Below, piece by piece: positions 12,123 to 23,330 of a DNA stretch of 64,000 nt. Under the pieces are notes generated by a model that was not told where the DNA came from, made no database searches, and saw nothing but the letters and a program-made list of their open reading frames with translations. The stretch's first letter is position 1. Every line of letters starts with the position of its first letter. The position numbers and the translations under genes were made by a program. This stretch comes from Nematopogon swammerdamellus. Taxonomy: Eukaryota; Arthropoda; Insecta; Lepidoptera; Adelidae. Where the stretch lies: the NCBI GenBank assembly GCA_946902875.1, contig OX336339.1, positions 21,731,349 to 21,795,348 of the forward strand. The letters run 5' to 3'.

Positions 12123-12610
12123 TGTAAGGGATGGTCATGGAGTAGGTTACTTTGTTTTATGAGATACTACGTTTGTAGACTCAGGCCCACTTGCACCAAC
12201 ACGAGTTTAAAGTTAAGTAGCGAGTTATGGATTTAAACGCGGTTCCCACAGTCAACGGGTGCTAGCTTAACGAGTTAAACTGGTTTATATATTAAATTTG
12301 TGTTGGTGCAAGTGGGCCTCAATGTATGATACTAAAACTAAATTGACGATTTTTAGAAACCTTTTCTGTATGTATGTATGTATATTCCTCCATAACTCTT
12401 AAAGCGATCATCCGAATTCGATGAAACTTAGTACAAGCACATTTAAATATACGGGACACAGGATAGGCTACGCTTTGTTCCGGTTACGCTAAGATGTGGC
12501 TCTCATACAAACCGAATTGTACCGCGCGCCGAAATAAAGGTGCGGTAGCGGGCTTACGTACTTTCGTCTTTTTAAATACGAATTTCACGCGAGCGAAGCC
12601 GCGGGCAATA
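12123..12610 (+). repeat. Helitron-like repeat (family A), with nested MITE
   Basis: Starts TGTAAGGGATGGTCATGGAG, contains CGATCATCCGAATTCGATGA and CCGCGCGCCGAAATAAAGGT, and ends in the CACGCGAGCGAAGCCGCGGG hairpin-like terminus common to lepidopteran Helitrons (usually ...GCTAGT). Helitron assignment is inferred. Confidence 0.5.
12184..12318. mobile_element. PIF/Harbinger-like MITE, copy 1, nested in a Helitron-like repeat
   Basis: GGCCCACTTGCACCAACAC ... GTGTTGGTGCAAGTGGGCC, 135 bp, flanked by TCA on both sides. The interrupted repeat reads GTAGACTC|ATGTATGATAC across the site, so the insertion is later than the host repeat. Confidence 0.8.
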
Positions 12611-12643
12611 GATAGAATATATTATAAGTCATTGCCTGTCCTA

Positions 12644-12788
12644 GGCCCACTTGCACCAACACAAATTTAATATATAAACCAGTTTAACTCGCTAAACCAG
12701 TTTAAGCTAGCACCCTTTGACTGTGGGAACCGCGTTTAAATCCATAACTCGCTACTTAACTTTAAACTCGTGTTGGTGCAAGTGGGCC
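12644..12788. mobile_element. PIF/Harbinger-like MITE, copy 2
   Basis: Same TIRs, opposite orientation to copy 1, 145 bp, flanked by CTA on both sides. Confidence 0.8.
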
Positions 12789-13372
12789 CTAGTCCGCTAG
12801 CCTACGATTTGCAGTCGACCGAATACCAACTGACGCGGTCTAGTAAATAATTTTCTTCTCGTTGCAACATTTTGGAGAAATCTTACATTATTGTAGGCGT
12901 TATTAGGTAGTACGGAGTGGCACGATGTCTTCCGTAATTATTACGTACGCTTACTTACTACCTCTGCGACCTACATGACGGCGTCTGTCATTTTCTAGTA
13001 CTCGAAACTGGGTCACAGCTAGAAAATGAATCATTCAGGGGTAACGAACAACGTGCCGAAAAGAAAACACTCAATGTGTGTGTACCGATGTGTACGAGTC
13101 TGGACTGGACTCTGGATTCTCAGTTGGTTTTAGATTCAGATTCAGATTCAGATATTTATTTCGCCATAAAGAACACACAACAATAACAATATTACATTGA
13201 GACATATGCATATTCAGTATGGTTCGTCATCATTTTTTATGATGTCCCGTTCAGTAGTGCAATCTATAAGGAAGAACCGGGTAAGAAACCTTACAGAGCT
13301 TTTTTTAAATATAACTTACATACTAAGTTTTCTTTATGTTTTAATTTTGGACTTTATAGAAATACTAGCTTT

Positions 13373-13680
13373 TGCCTGCGGCTTCGCTCGCCTGAAATTC
13401 GTATATAAAAAGAAGAAAGTAAGTAAGCCTTTATTTCGGCGCGCGGAACAATTCGGTTTGTATGAGAGCCACATCTTAGCGTAACCGGAACAAAATTCTA
13501 TTTAGTCTATCCTGTGTCCGTCCCGTATAGTTAAATGTGCTTGTACTAAGTTTCGTCGAATTCGGATGATCGGTTTAAGAGTTATGGAGGAACATACATA
13601 CATACATACATACAGAAAAGATTTCTAAAAATCGTCAATTTAGTTTTAGTACCATACATAGGGTCCACAAACGCAATCTA
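13373..13680 (-). repeat. Helitron-like repeat (family A)
   Basis: Reverse copy: begins ACTAGCTTTTGCCTGCGGCT, then the GCGCGCGGAACAATTCGGTT and TTCGGATGATCGGTTTAAGA blocks. Confidence 0.5.
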
Positions 13681-14479
13681 TACATATAATAAAATCGTAG
13701 AGGTAAGAAAGTCTGTACATTGATTGTATTCGGAAAAAAATTAACCAGGGTGGCTTAAAATGAGATACTGAACATGTTAGACCATTTTTTAAAATTTTTG
13801 TTTGTTTGTTTGTTTGTCTGTACGCACATCACGCAAAAACCACTGAACGGAATTAGACAAAACTTTGTATAGTGGCAGTTTATATGCCGGGTTAACATAA
13901 TACGTAAAAAAAAATAACAAAAATAAAAAAAAAATTACAATTATAAACATTATTGCGCGTTTAAAATCACGTAGTCCAAAGTACATAATTATATCTTGAG
14001 AATTGGCAGCAAAGACAATTTGAATAAAATATTCATTCGAAATTTAAATATAAGTAGATACAACGAAAATGACAGTTCTTCTTTTTTATAACTTGAACAC
14101 AATAGTCTATACATATCTATTCTTTCTATACATATCATAAAATCGTAAATGCAAAAATGTCTATTTGTACGCGCATCTCGCAAAAACCACTGAACGGAAT
14201 TTGACGAAACTTTTTATAGTGACAGTGTATATCCCGGATGAACATAATAATTAAAAAATATAATAAAAATCACGTAATCCAAAGTAAAGGTAAAAAACAA
14301 TTTTAAATGTCATGTTGACAACGGAGAACTGTCATCTCGACGTGAGCTGGCCGGTGACAAATTGTTTGATAAATAAAAATAATAATTGAAAGTCGAAGTT
14401 ATGTCGCTGTCATTGGTGCAAAAAAAATTTATATATCTGTTGCCCGCGGCTTCGCTCGCATGAAATTCGTATTTAAAAA

Positions 14480-15030
14480 AAAGAAAGTAAGTAGCTAAAG
14501 GCGGGCCCGAAGGCGGATCTGCGCTCACGTAAACGATATTCTTTCTCGATGAAAGTATAACTAAGGGCGAGGCGGAAGGCGGAGCTGAGTTCAGGAAGAA
14601 GAAAAACATTCTTGAAGAAAGTAAGTAACTAAGGGCGAGGCCGAAGGCCGAGCTCTATTCTGGAAGACCATAAACCTTCTCGAAGAAAGTAAGTAACTAT
14701 GGGCGAGGCCGCAGGCCGAGCTGCGTTCAGGAAGAAGCTAAACCATCTTGAAGAAAGTAAGTAACTAAGGCGAGGCCGAAGGCCGAGCTACGTTCGGATA
14801 ATTGAAAAACCATCTCGAAGAAAGTAAGGAACTAAGGGCGAGGCCGAAGGCCGAGCTGCGTTCAGGAAGAAGCTAAACCATCTTGAAGAAAGTAAGCAAC
14901 TAAGGCGAGGCCGAAGGTCGAGCTACGTTCTGACAAATGATAAACCATCTCGAAGAAAGCAAGTAACTAAGGGCGAGGCCGAAGGCCGAGCTGCATTCAG
15001 GAAGAAGCTAAACCATCTCGAATAAAGTTA
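14480..15030 (+). repeat. 68-bp tandem array, about eight copies
   Basis: Repeat anchor AAGTAACTAAGGGCGAGGCC at or near 14485, 14553, 14623, 14691, 14759, 14826, 14894 and 14961 (spacing 67-68). It starts from the CTTCGCTCGC...GAAATTCGTATTT end of a Helitron-like repeat, whose sub-terminal AAAGTAAGTAA seems to have seeded it. Confidence 0.8.
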
Positions 15031-15079
15031 ATTAATATTAAGATTGAGTTAATTTAATTTAAATTTTATTATAAAGTCC

Positions 15080-15545
15080 ACGCTTCTAACGGCAAATATA
15101 CCGTGCATCCTAGAACCTCGCGGTTATTCCCGGCTGGATGGCAAGAGGCCCGATGCTATCACCTTAGTGCCATGGACTAAGGGTAGTTCTTTGATGTGGG
15201 ACGCCACTTTTGTTCTCACATTGGCTCCAAGTCACGTTAGGACATCTTCAAGAGCGGCTGGCGCGGCCGAGGCTGGGGCGGAGAGCCTCAAACGCAGCAA
15301 ATATAGAAATATAATTCAAGATTTCGAATTTGTTGCGTTTGCGGTTGAAACCCTCGGTCCGTGGAGCAGTGAAGCCAAAAGAGGCTTGGGCCTCTGCTGG
15401 TTGACGCAACTGGTGTCCCGCCATCAAGGGCTTATGTACTTCATTCAAAGGGTAAGCCATGCCATCCAGCGGGGTAATGCCGCAAGTGCTCTAAGAACAT
15501 TTGAAAATGCCCGTTTTGATAGTTATTTTAATGTTTGTTAGGTAG
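15080..15545 (+). pseudogene. Retroelement-associated C-terminal domain fragment (RPD...WDAT type)
   Basis: The frame reads RPDAITLVPWTKGSSLMWDA, TFVLTLAPSHVRTSSRAAGA, later FVAFAVETLGPWSSEAKRGL and SHAIQRGNAASAL, stop at 15539-15541. From memory this matches a domain common beside reverse transcriptases in invertebrate genomes (RPDG.TLVPW...WD.T...TLA; ...VETLG.W; ...QRGNA), possibly nuclease-like. It starts upstream of the first ATG (15167), so it is 5' truncated. It sits between two inverted 68-bp tandem arrays. Confidence 0.5.
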
Positions 15546-15629
15546 GTTTAATTCTTTAGTTATTAATATTACTTTTTTATTTTTATGAAATAAATAGATT
15601 GAGTAAACGATATTATATTCTATCGAAGA

Positions 15630-15870
15630 AAGGAAGTCTTTAAGGGTGAGGCCCGAAGGCGGAAGAGGGTTTTTGGTTTACCTGAACGCAGCTCGGCCTT
15701 CGGCCTCGCACTTAGTTCCTTCCTTTCTTCCAGAAGGTTTATCGTCTTCCTGAACGCAGCTCGGCCTTCGGCCTCGCCCTTACTTACTTCCTTTATTTGA
15801 GAAAGGTTTATCGTTTACCTGAAAGCAGCTCGGCCTTCGGCCTCGCCCTTAGTTACTTACATTCTTCTTT
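15630..15870 (-). repeat. 68-bp tandem array, inverted, about three copies
   Basis: CTGAACGCAGCTCGGCCTTC at 15682, 15750 and 15819: the reverse complement of the unit at 14480-15030. With that array it brackets the retroelement fragment at 15080-15545, making a large inverted structure. Confidence 0.75.
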
Positions 15871-15987
15871 GGAATACGAATTTCACGCGAGCGGAGCCGC
15901 GGGCTCAGCTAGTATCTCATAAAACAAAGCAACTTACTCCATGACCATCCCTTACATATTTATTATTAGCATTGATCCATCATTCTG

Positions 15988-16260
15988 TCACTCTACTGAT
16001 GGAAACACGGTTTTCTTTTTATTGAAAGCGCGACATATGGCGCCGAGCCACCCATAAGGTGTCTAACGACGCACATGGACATTCGAACGTATGCGTGGGT
16101 TGCGAATGCCATGCCGCCCTGACAGGTGCCCATTAACTCCCCTCTTGAAGGACCCGAGACTGTACTTGGGGGGAAATATATGAGCAGGGAGAGCGTTTCA
16201 GAGTTTACCGGTTCTGTAGAGGAACGATCTGCAGGAAATCTACCAACTATTTTCACTCTC
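15988..16260 (-). mobile_element. Non-LTR retrotransposon 3' end, inverted copy
   Basis: Reverse complement of the same tail seen at 16500-16735 (ACCGGTAAACTCTG / GGCATGGCATTCGCA / CATATGTCGCGC). The two copies meet head to head near 16230-16260 and form a broad inverted repeat. Confidence 0.65.
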
Positions 16261-16735
16261 ACTCTCAATCCAGCGTCGAGCCGTGCGACTAGTGGGTGAC
16301 CCCGAAGAGTCCTGCGATCTAGAACCACTGCAACACCGTAGGGATGTCGGCTCCCTAAGTGTGTTCTATTGCTTATTCCATGGAGAGTGCTCGGAGGAGC
16401 TGTTTAATGCGATCCCGCCGCCGTCCCCTTTCCACCTTCGCACCACGCGCACTGGGTAGGGATTGCATCCCTGCACACTGGACTTACCGCGGATGCGTAC
16501 CAACCGATTCTGCAGATCTTTCCTCTACAGAACCGGTAAACTCTGGAACGCTCTCCCTGCCCATATATTTCCCCCCAAGTACAGTATCGGGTCCTTCAAG
16601 AGGGGCGTGAATGGGCCTCTGTCAGGCCGGCATGGCATTCGCAACCCCCGCATACGACCGAATGTCCATGGGCGTATTTAGACACCTTATGGGTGAGTCG
16701 GCACCATATGTCGCGCTGTCAATAAAAAAAAAACA
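16232..16735 (+). mobile_element. Non-LTR retrotransposon 3' end, + strand copy
   Basis: Broken frames encode RAVRLVGDPEESCDLEPLQH, RRDVGSLSVFYCLFHGECSE and ELFNAIPPPSPF, then FLYRTGKLWNALPAHIFPPK and YSIGSFKRGVNG, the C terminus of a common lepidopteran LINE (RT tail with LWN-LP-FP-FK). The tail ends in poly(A) at about 16722. A minus-strand copy lies head-on at 15988-16260. Confidence 0.7.
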
Positions 16736-17245
16736 ATCCATATGCGTCGAATTGATAACGTTCTTCTTTTTAAAAGTCGTTAAATTGATTTTATTTGTCT
16801 TCAATGAATGAAACGAGCCATGTTACTGGCGACAAATTCTGTCTAGCTGCCTGCGCATTAGCGACAGACAATGAGGTTGTCCGTTCCGCGAACCCACATT
16901 ACCATATCAAAGAAATGCACACACGAGCTAGCCAGAATACTTTGTAACTATTTGTTAGAGACTCCATCCAAGTTTGTTAAAATTACTGGGTTTTGGCTTA
17001 TCAATGGTTAGTACCTATCATAGAGAAATAATATCGGGGGGTAGTACCTACTTAGTAGTAAAAAAAGCATAGAACAGATTGATAAACATAAAACATAGAA
17101 AATAAGACGCACAAACCCTATAAATAACTTACGAAGAGAAACAATTACAATGACAGATGTAAATTGAACCAAGCCAAAACTAAAGTACGGAATACTTAGT
17201 TATAATAAAGACAAGTTATAACATGTTTGTACATTTTGTCTTCAG

Positions 17246-17472
17246 AAACACATCGACTGCCACGAGAAGGAATACTCACCCAGCAGCAAACTGCTCGAGA
17301 ACAAACTCGGCGATAAATTGGAGGAGAACAATAATCTTAGTAAGAAAGATATCGAGTACTTGAACTACAGACAACTGCTCAAGTTCGAGGACGCGCCGGA
17401 GTACATCAAACACAATCCCTACATCCGAGATGGCTATAGGAAATATCTGCCCACCAATCTTTGCTGGGAAAG
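17246..17472 (+). CDS. PAQR3: PAQR3-like, exon 2 (cytosolic domain up to the pre-TM1 motif)
   Basis: Acceptor TTGTCTTCAG|AAA at 17245/17246 and donor GAAAG|GTGAGA at 17472/17473. 227 bp: phase 0 in, phase 2 out. It encodes a charged segment (KHIDCHEKEYSPSSKLLENK, then KLEENNNLSKKDIEYLNYR) followed by the conserved PAQR entry LLKFEDAPEYIKHNPYIRDG and YRKYLPTNLCWE, the counterpart of the human PAQR3 NPYITDGYRAYLPSRLC region. The last AG joins the first T of exon 3 to make a serine codon. Confidence 0.92.
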
Positions 17473-18013
17473 GTGAGAATGTTATTTTATTATTTAGAAT
17501 TTTTTTTGTTCCAACATGACTTGGTTGGTTTACTCAACTGGATTTTTTTGTACAACTCCTTAATTACAAATAATTAATATTTTAATCAAAATTTATACAC
17601 ATAGCTAAGTGTAACAAAGTGGTGCCGTAACCACGATTAAATCTTAAATCTAAAAACAATGTATTTTTTAAATTTATTATCTCATTATGTCAGTCCTTTG
17701 CGCCTGTTCCTGATAGAAAAAGGTACTATGCCAATGTTGTTCTTTGATCAAAATTGTATTTAATCATTGGAACGATAGACAAATAATACCTTGCCCATTT
17801 GTATTCTGTATACAGGTTGGTTTTGTTACCGAACCGGTTATTTCAGGGGATTAATCTAAAAATGTTTGGAAACTCTTTTTATTTATTTTTTTTATTTTGC
17901 CACCGTTCTTTTTTGGAGGCTACTTAGTTTTCGATACAGATTAACCCCCTGAAATTTCCGTCGTTGTAACAAAATCACCCAGTATTAACCGACGGCCCGT
18001 GTTTCGCGTTCAG

Positions 18014-18170
18014 TATATTCTGGTGGACGAACGAGACTCTCAACATATGGACTCACCTGTTCGGCTTCTTCCTGGTCGCTGGGCTCACTATCAACGATCT
18101 GTTCCTCATCAACATACACGCCACGTTCACGGACAAGATTGTCGTTGCGCTGCTGCTCTTCTGTTTTCAG
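18014..18170 (+). CDS. PAQR3: PAQR3-like, exon 3 (TM1 and most of TM2)
   Basis: Acceptor CGCGTTCAG|T (18013/18014), donor TTTCAG|GTAGAT (18170/18171). 157 bp, phase 2 in and phase 0 out. It encodes (S)IFWWTNETLNIWTHLFGF, FLVAGLTINDLFLINIHA and TFTDKIVVALLLFCFQ: the family signature N-E-x-x-N-h-W-T/S-H entering TM1, then the start of TM2. The frame joins directly to ICMALSALYH in exon 4. Confidence 0.93.
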
Positions 18171-18639
18171 GTAGATTATTATTCTCTTTTTTTTTATTCA
18201 CTGAATATCTGCGCCGCGCCAAGTCGAGCAAACACGGCCGTACCATCCTTTTCTCGAAGAAACTCAGGGTACTTTCGACATCTCTGTATCTTTGTTGTGG
18301 ATACAGGTAAAAGCCTGAAGTTTCAGTCACCAAGAGTAGGTACCGGACAGCTAAAATATTGTAACAGTAATATGAACGTGTATTAGGTACGTTTGTTACT
18401 TAACTGAAAAGAAACCTTCACGAAGCGATTTGTTTGTGCTGTGTGATTGCCAAGTCAAGATATTTTTTTATATAGAAATGAAGATGGTAAATATGGATAC
18501 AGTAACCAAATATTGATTATTATTAATTAGAAAATATAAATTATTGGCAACATTGCTGAATTGGGGTTTTAATGACATGAAAAGACCAAAGAGACGTAAT
18601 ACAAACCCTTTGGAAAAGACTTGGCTCTGTCACACACGC

Positions 18640-18664
18640 TGCGCTCCTTTAAGGAGCGCAGCGA
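18640..18664. repeat. Perfect short palindrome between direct repeats
   Basis: GCTGCGCTCC-TTTAA-GGAGCGCAGC, 10-bp stem, flanked on both sides by GACGTAATACAAAC + CTTTGG (18593 and 18662). Function unknown. Confidence 0.75.
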
Positions 18665-18889
18665 CGTAATACAAACTCTTTGGTTCAAAGATAGTTCAGT
18701 GAAAAACCATTTATTCTGTAAGCGTTTGAATTTATTTAGATGATTCTTAGTCTTATTGACTCTAAGCCCAATGAAGCATTTTTCGTATTAGATGCATTTG
18801 TAAAAAATGGCGAGGGAAATAGCAAAGGCGTTTTTGAACTATTTTACCACTTTTCAACCACATTTTTTTTATATTGATTTATTTATTGA

Positions 18890-19600
18890 TTGATTGATTT
18901 ATTTATTTATTTGATGAACGAACAGCCTAAGCTGATGTGTTCATGTCTAAGTTCACTGGTGTTTTGTTATTTTGATGTTGGTTTAGTTTTGTGTTTTTTT
19001 AGGTGTTTGTCGAGCCTGTTTTTAAAGGAATTGGTGGTGGGTGCTTGTACGACATCTTCGGGCAGTTTGTTCCACATTTCCACTGCTCTATTTGACAGGA
19101 AGTTTCGTCTCGGATTTGTTGAGCTGGCAGTGACATTCAGCTTCAAGCTATGGCCTCGGAGATGACTATTTGTATGTTTAGTAAAGAGGTTCTCCAGTTC
19201 TGGACAATCATAATGCCGATTGAGAATCTTGTATGTTTCTATGAGGTCACCCCTTTCTCTACGTTGCTCCAATGTTGTCAGGTTGAGGATTTTTAGTCTT
19301 TCCTCGTATGGTTTCCTCTTCAGTGGTTTTGGTATCTTGGTCGCTCTTCCTTGAACTCTTTCTAGGAGAGTAATATCTTGACGAAATAAGGATTCCATAT
19401 TTGAAATACATATTCCAAGAGTGGTCTAATGTGAGATTTGTAAATTTTGATTAATGTCTCTACAGTCAGGTTTTGAAATGATTTTCGTACAACATAGAGT
19501 ATGGCGTTTGCTCGTTTGACTATGGTCTCCATATGATTTGCCAATTTTAGATCTTCTGAGATAGTTATTCCAAGATCTTTCTGAGCCTGTGTAGAAACTA
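18890..19600 (-). mobile_element. CR1-like non-LTR retrotransposon 3' end, broken
   Basis: The minus strand encodes LANHMETIVKRANAILYVVR ... IYKSHIRPLLEYVFQIWNPY, then after a frameshift near 19400 DITLLERVQGRATKIPK ... LETYKILN-type text, then NRAVEMWNKLPEDVVQAPTT. This is the usual C-terminal part of a CR1/Kiri-type reverse transcriptase. An upstream trace (DLGITISEDLK) runs to about 19600, where it is truncated. One frameshift makes it dead. Confidence 0.8.
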
Positions 19601-20439
19601 TTACGTCTATTATTAGTTATTACTATTACTACTATTATTTAAGGGAATTTATAAGATTATATTAAAAATAATGTATTCACATTATACCTTGAATCTTTAC
19701 CTAACTATAGGCATATAAATTATAGTTAAATCACTTGAAATATGGGTATGGTTAGGGAAATACGAAGTGCTTTTGCCTAGTACCCCCCCTTCGTCCTCTC
19801 ATTGGTTGTAGAAATCGACATGCGATCGGTGGGTGCGCGCGAAGCACTGTGAGCATTGTTCGATAAGTCGATTTGTAGCACTTTTGGCGACACCGTATTC
19901 CCTCCCATACAGAGCACTCCATCTAGCCATGAATTTCTTATCTGTGGCACATAGTCTTATGGCGGCCGAGTCGGTATGTTCGGCCGTGGCCAGTAAGATG
20001 AAGCCGCGCGCGTCGCGAAAGTGATGCTGAGATGAATGACCTGAATCTCTTTGTTCAACCTCCGATCCGATGTGAGGTACGAGAGAAAGCATGGACGCCA
20101 CTGTGGCCATTTTGTGTGCATCTTATCGCCAATATTTAATTACATTTATTGAAAAAGTAATGTTACATTATAGAGAATAGGTGCATTAAAATCTCTATCT
20201 CTACTTCGGAGGGACTCTAGTACTCTACTACTACTCTAAGGGAACGTCTGTCTGTATGTATGTATGTTTAAGGTAAACTCCGGAACCGCTGAACAGATTT
20301 TGATGCGGTTTACACCAATGAAAGGAGGAGGTTCTTGAGGCTCACTATAGGCTATATACCATCACGCTGAATAGCCTTAGGGCTAAGCAGTATAAAAGAA
20401 AGTATAGTATGAACGGAATTTAGTGTCGAATGGCAGTGT

Positions 20440-20545
20440 CGGATGGAGAGGGGAGAAAAGGACGGAGGGGAGGGGGGGGGGGGGGGGAGGCGAGGAGGCG
20501 ATGGAGGGAAGGATGAGGTGGGAGGGAGAGAGAGAGGGAAAATAT
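20440..20545 (+). repeat. Purine-rich tract with G-run
   Basis: About 18 consecutive G near 20471-20488, inside (GGA)-rich DNA. It could form a G-quadruplex; run length may be unreliable in assembly. Part of a repeat related to 45010-45305 (GAACAGATTTTGATGCGGTT; CTAAATAGCCTTAGGGCT). Confidence 0.6.
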
Positions 20546-20925
20546 AAGAGAAGAAAATATACTATGACACCAATACGATTTGTCTGTATGTGTTTCTCTC
20601 TCTTTCACGCGTTATCTAGGTCATTGTTATTAACTTTTACATAGGCATTTCTGACTTTCCGACTTCGCGAATAGACGCATAATATCATGCGAGCATGCCT
20701 TGGGAGCATGCTAGCGAAGCCGCGGGAAACAGTTATACCTACAACTACAACAACTTAGTAAAGATAACCAACTATTATAATCAAATCAAATCAGAGCTTT
20801 ATCGCTCCATATAAAAACTGTAAAAAAAGGTGGACTAATTGTCTAAGGCAATTTCATTCAGTCAACCTTTGCTACTGGATCAATTTGAAAAGAGTATTAG
20901 CAAATATTAGAGATTAAAACAAGAT

Positions 20926-21570
20926 TTGAAGCTTAAACAATTAAACAGAGTCAATGTGATAAGGGATCTAGGAGTTTTAGTTGATGAGAAACTTCTCTTT
21001 GATGCACACGTTACTACTGCAGCAAAGAAAGCAAGTAAAGCTCTGGGTTTCATTTTACGAATATCGAAAGAATTCAAAAATCCTTTGGCACTAAAAACAC
21101 TGTACTGCGCATATGTGCGCAGTCACCTAGAATATGGTTCTCAAGTGTGGAACCCAAGATATGAAATACACAAGCTTCGACTAGAGCGCATACAAAAGAG
21201 ATTTTTGAGACATATTAACTACCGTACAGGCGTGTCATTCCCAGGGATGGATAGCGCGTGCAAGTATCATCAACTACTTCCCCTGACATACAGACGCGAA
21301 ATGTTGGATGTTACTTTCCTGCTTAAATTGGCTAATGGATCAATCGACTGCCCCGAAGTCTTAGGATTCCTCGACTTGCAAGTACCATCATACACAACCA
21401 GGAGTCGCACCATCATCCATCTACCCAGGGTCCAAACTTCCTATAGACAGAACTCATTCTTCTGGCGAGCTGGATACCTACTCAATTCAATTTGTGATGA
21501 TGTTGATCTGTTTTGCACTAGTCCCTTTTCATTCAAATCAAAATACATAAAAACCTTTATGGAATGTTAA
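20926..21570 (+). pseudogene. Reverse transcriptase C-terminal fragment
   Basis: Intact reading frame but only the RT C terminus. The first methionine is simply the first ATG in the truncated copy. No start context or upstream palm motif (F/YADD) is present. Confidence 0.75.
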
Positions 21571-21950
21571 TTAATTCCATAAGTAATATTTTGTCCATTA
21601 TACTTAAAAAAATACATTTTCTATTTCTCACACACAAATATATAATATTTTTTCCCTAATAACTTCTATGTTAAGTTATATTCACTCATTCGTACGGAGG
21701 TACACTATGCTTGAATTTGTCCTGTTTAGTTTTTACAATTGTATAGTTAAGTAAGTATTATAGTTCTTAATTTGTATGTCAATTTGAAGTAAGGATAGGT
21801 ATAGTGTAATTTTAATTTTACATCTGTGTCCATCTTGTGTAAATTCGTAATGGTGTCATTAGTACCCATTTTTTATGTCTATGTAACATTGTAAATGCAC
21901 TGTGAATTTACCTAAATAAATAAATAAATAAAAAAATAAATAAATAAATT
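20926..21950 (+). mobile_element. Jockey/CR1-type non-LTR retrotransposon 3' end
   Basis: A 214-residue frame (to the stop at 21568-21570) begins IRDLGVLVDEKLLFDAHVTT and continues LYCAYVRSHLEYGSQVWNPR and IQKRFLRHINYRTGVSFPG, the standard C-terminal region after the RT palm. A 3' UTR of about 380 bp ends in (AAAT)n at 21910-21950, a typical LINE tail. The 5' part is missing. Confidence 0.85.
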
Positions 21951-22710
21951 ATGAGTACAATACAATATTCATTAAGTATTACACGTATAGGCAAAGAGAT
22001 TACCTTATGTATTCTGCAATGATTCTGCATAATAATGAAAAGGTGTTTCAGTCCGTCGTGTTTTAAAATGGCGACTGACCGCCAGCCAGTCACATAAGTA
22101 GGTAAACAAAACACAGTTAGTAATGCATGTATGCAAAGAAATATTAAAACTAATGGACAATGCACAGTGCAGTGCAGTGCAATGAGTTGGCGACGCGACG
22201 GAAGGTGGAGGAATTTGGAGAAAGTGACATCGACAAGAGCAGAGAAACAGTTTATGATGGAGCCCACCGAACTAGACGCGATGATGATGATGGGCCAACT
22301 ACCTATATGTCAAATATTTTAGTTTTATTTCGGTCGAAATAAGAAATTTTGGTGGCATGCTGCCTTTCTGAGCGTGGTTTCGCGAGGAGAAGTGTTTTTG
22401 GCTCTGTCGACTATACAATTGCTCCCTCGACACAGCAACCCATGTTGTTTGCACATAATTTTTGAAAATTTAAGATTATTAAAATTTAAGAAGATTAAAA
22501 TTTAATGTTCTCCCTTACTTGTCCCTGGCTTCGTGATCAATATAAACATAGGAATTAAAATTATCATTAGAAGATATGCATTCTGAAGCGTAAATATCTG
22601 TCAGATAGTCAGATAATACATTTATTATGAAACCATCATGTGTGGCTTTGCCGAGGGACCAAAGGTTTGGTTCAATCGACAGAGCCAATTTCACACACAC
22701 AATATTTTTG

Positions 22711-23140
22711 TACCGTGTGGGGTCGGTACTTAAAAAGAATAGCCCCACTGCATCTCTCCCCGTCGCATGTCGTAAAAGTCGACTAAGGGATCGTCAGCCT
22801 CGGCAGCTCAGTGGTGCGGTCAGTTATTGGATGGGTGACCGCCCGACCGTTGGAGGCTGACCGTGGTTCGGATTCCACGTTAAACTGTAGGTCCCTTCCC
22901 TTCTTACCTTACTGGGTGGTAGGGTTTATCCCGGCCGGGTTGGTACCACCGCACTGAGCGAAACGTCGGTCGAAACGGCTATGTAAATAGTTCGTGTTTT
23001 CCGTCCAGTTCAGTGTAGCCGGCGCGAAATGAAGGGAAGCACTGACATAGCACCTAGTTCACCCGGTGTTATGGGCTGACATCACGGATGTTGTAGGTGA
23101 TGTAGACAACCGTGTCAGTTTCCATAAAAAAAAAAAAAAC
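22711..23140 (+). mobile_element. SINE with 5S-rRNA-like head (family 1), preceded by module A
   Basis: Module A (TACCGTGTGGGGTCGGTACT ... AAAAGTCGACTAAGGGAT), then head with GTAGCTCAG-type A box, TTGGATGGGTGACCGC and GGTTCGGATTCC B box, then body (GGTGGTAGGGTTTATCCC, ACGTCGGTCGAAACGGCTAT, CACCCGGTGTTATGGGCTGA) and poly(A). Here the head has lost the TTAAGCAAC part. Confidence 0.8.
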
Positions 23141-23330
23141 CTCTCCTCGCAAAACCACGCTTAGTGAGACAGAAGCCATGTCAGCAAATTTGCGGACTGT
23201 TGCTGGACGGTTGAAGAATACATTCACAGGAAGACAGTTCCACATTCTAGCGGTGCGACAAAGGAACAATTTTGATAAACGATGTGATCTCAAAAGCCCA
23301 ATATAAAAAACAAAACGGTGCCCAGCCTCT
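23100..23330 (-). mobile_element. LINE C-terminal fragment
   Basis: Minus strand reads HRLSKLFLCRTARMWNCLPV and NVFFNRPATVRKFADMA, a reverse-transcriptase tail, and then meets the poly(A) of the SINE at 23138. Related flank sequence (GAGCGTGGTTTCGCGAGG, CCCTCG...CACCCATG) recurs at 22360, 30750 and 47230. Confidence 0.55.
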
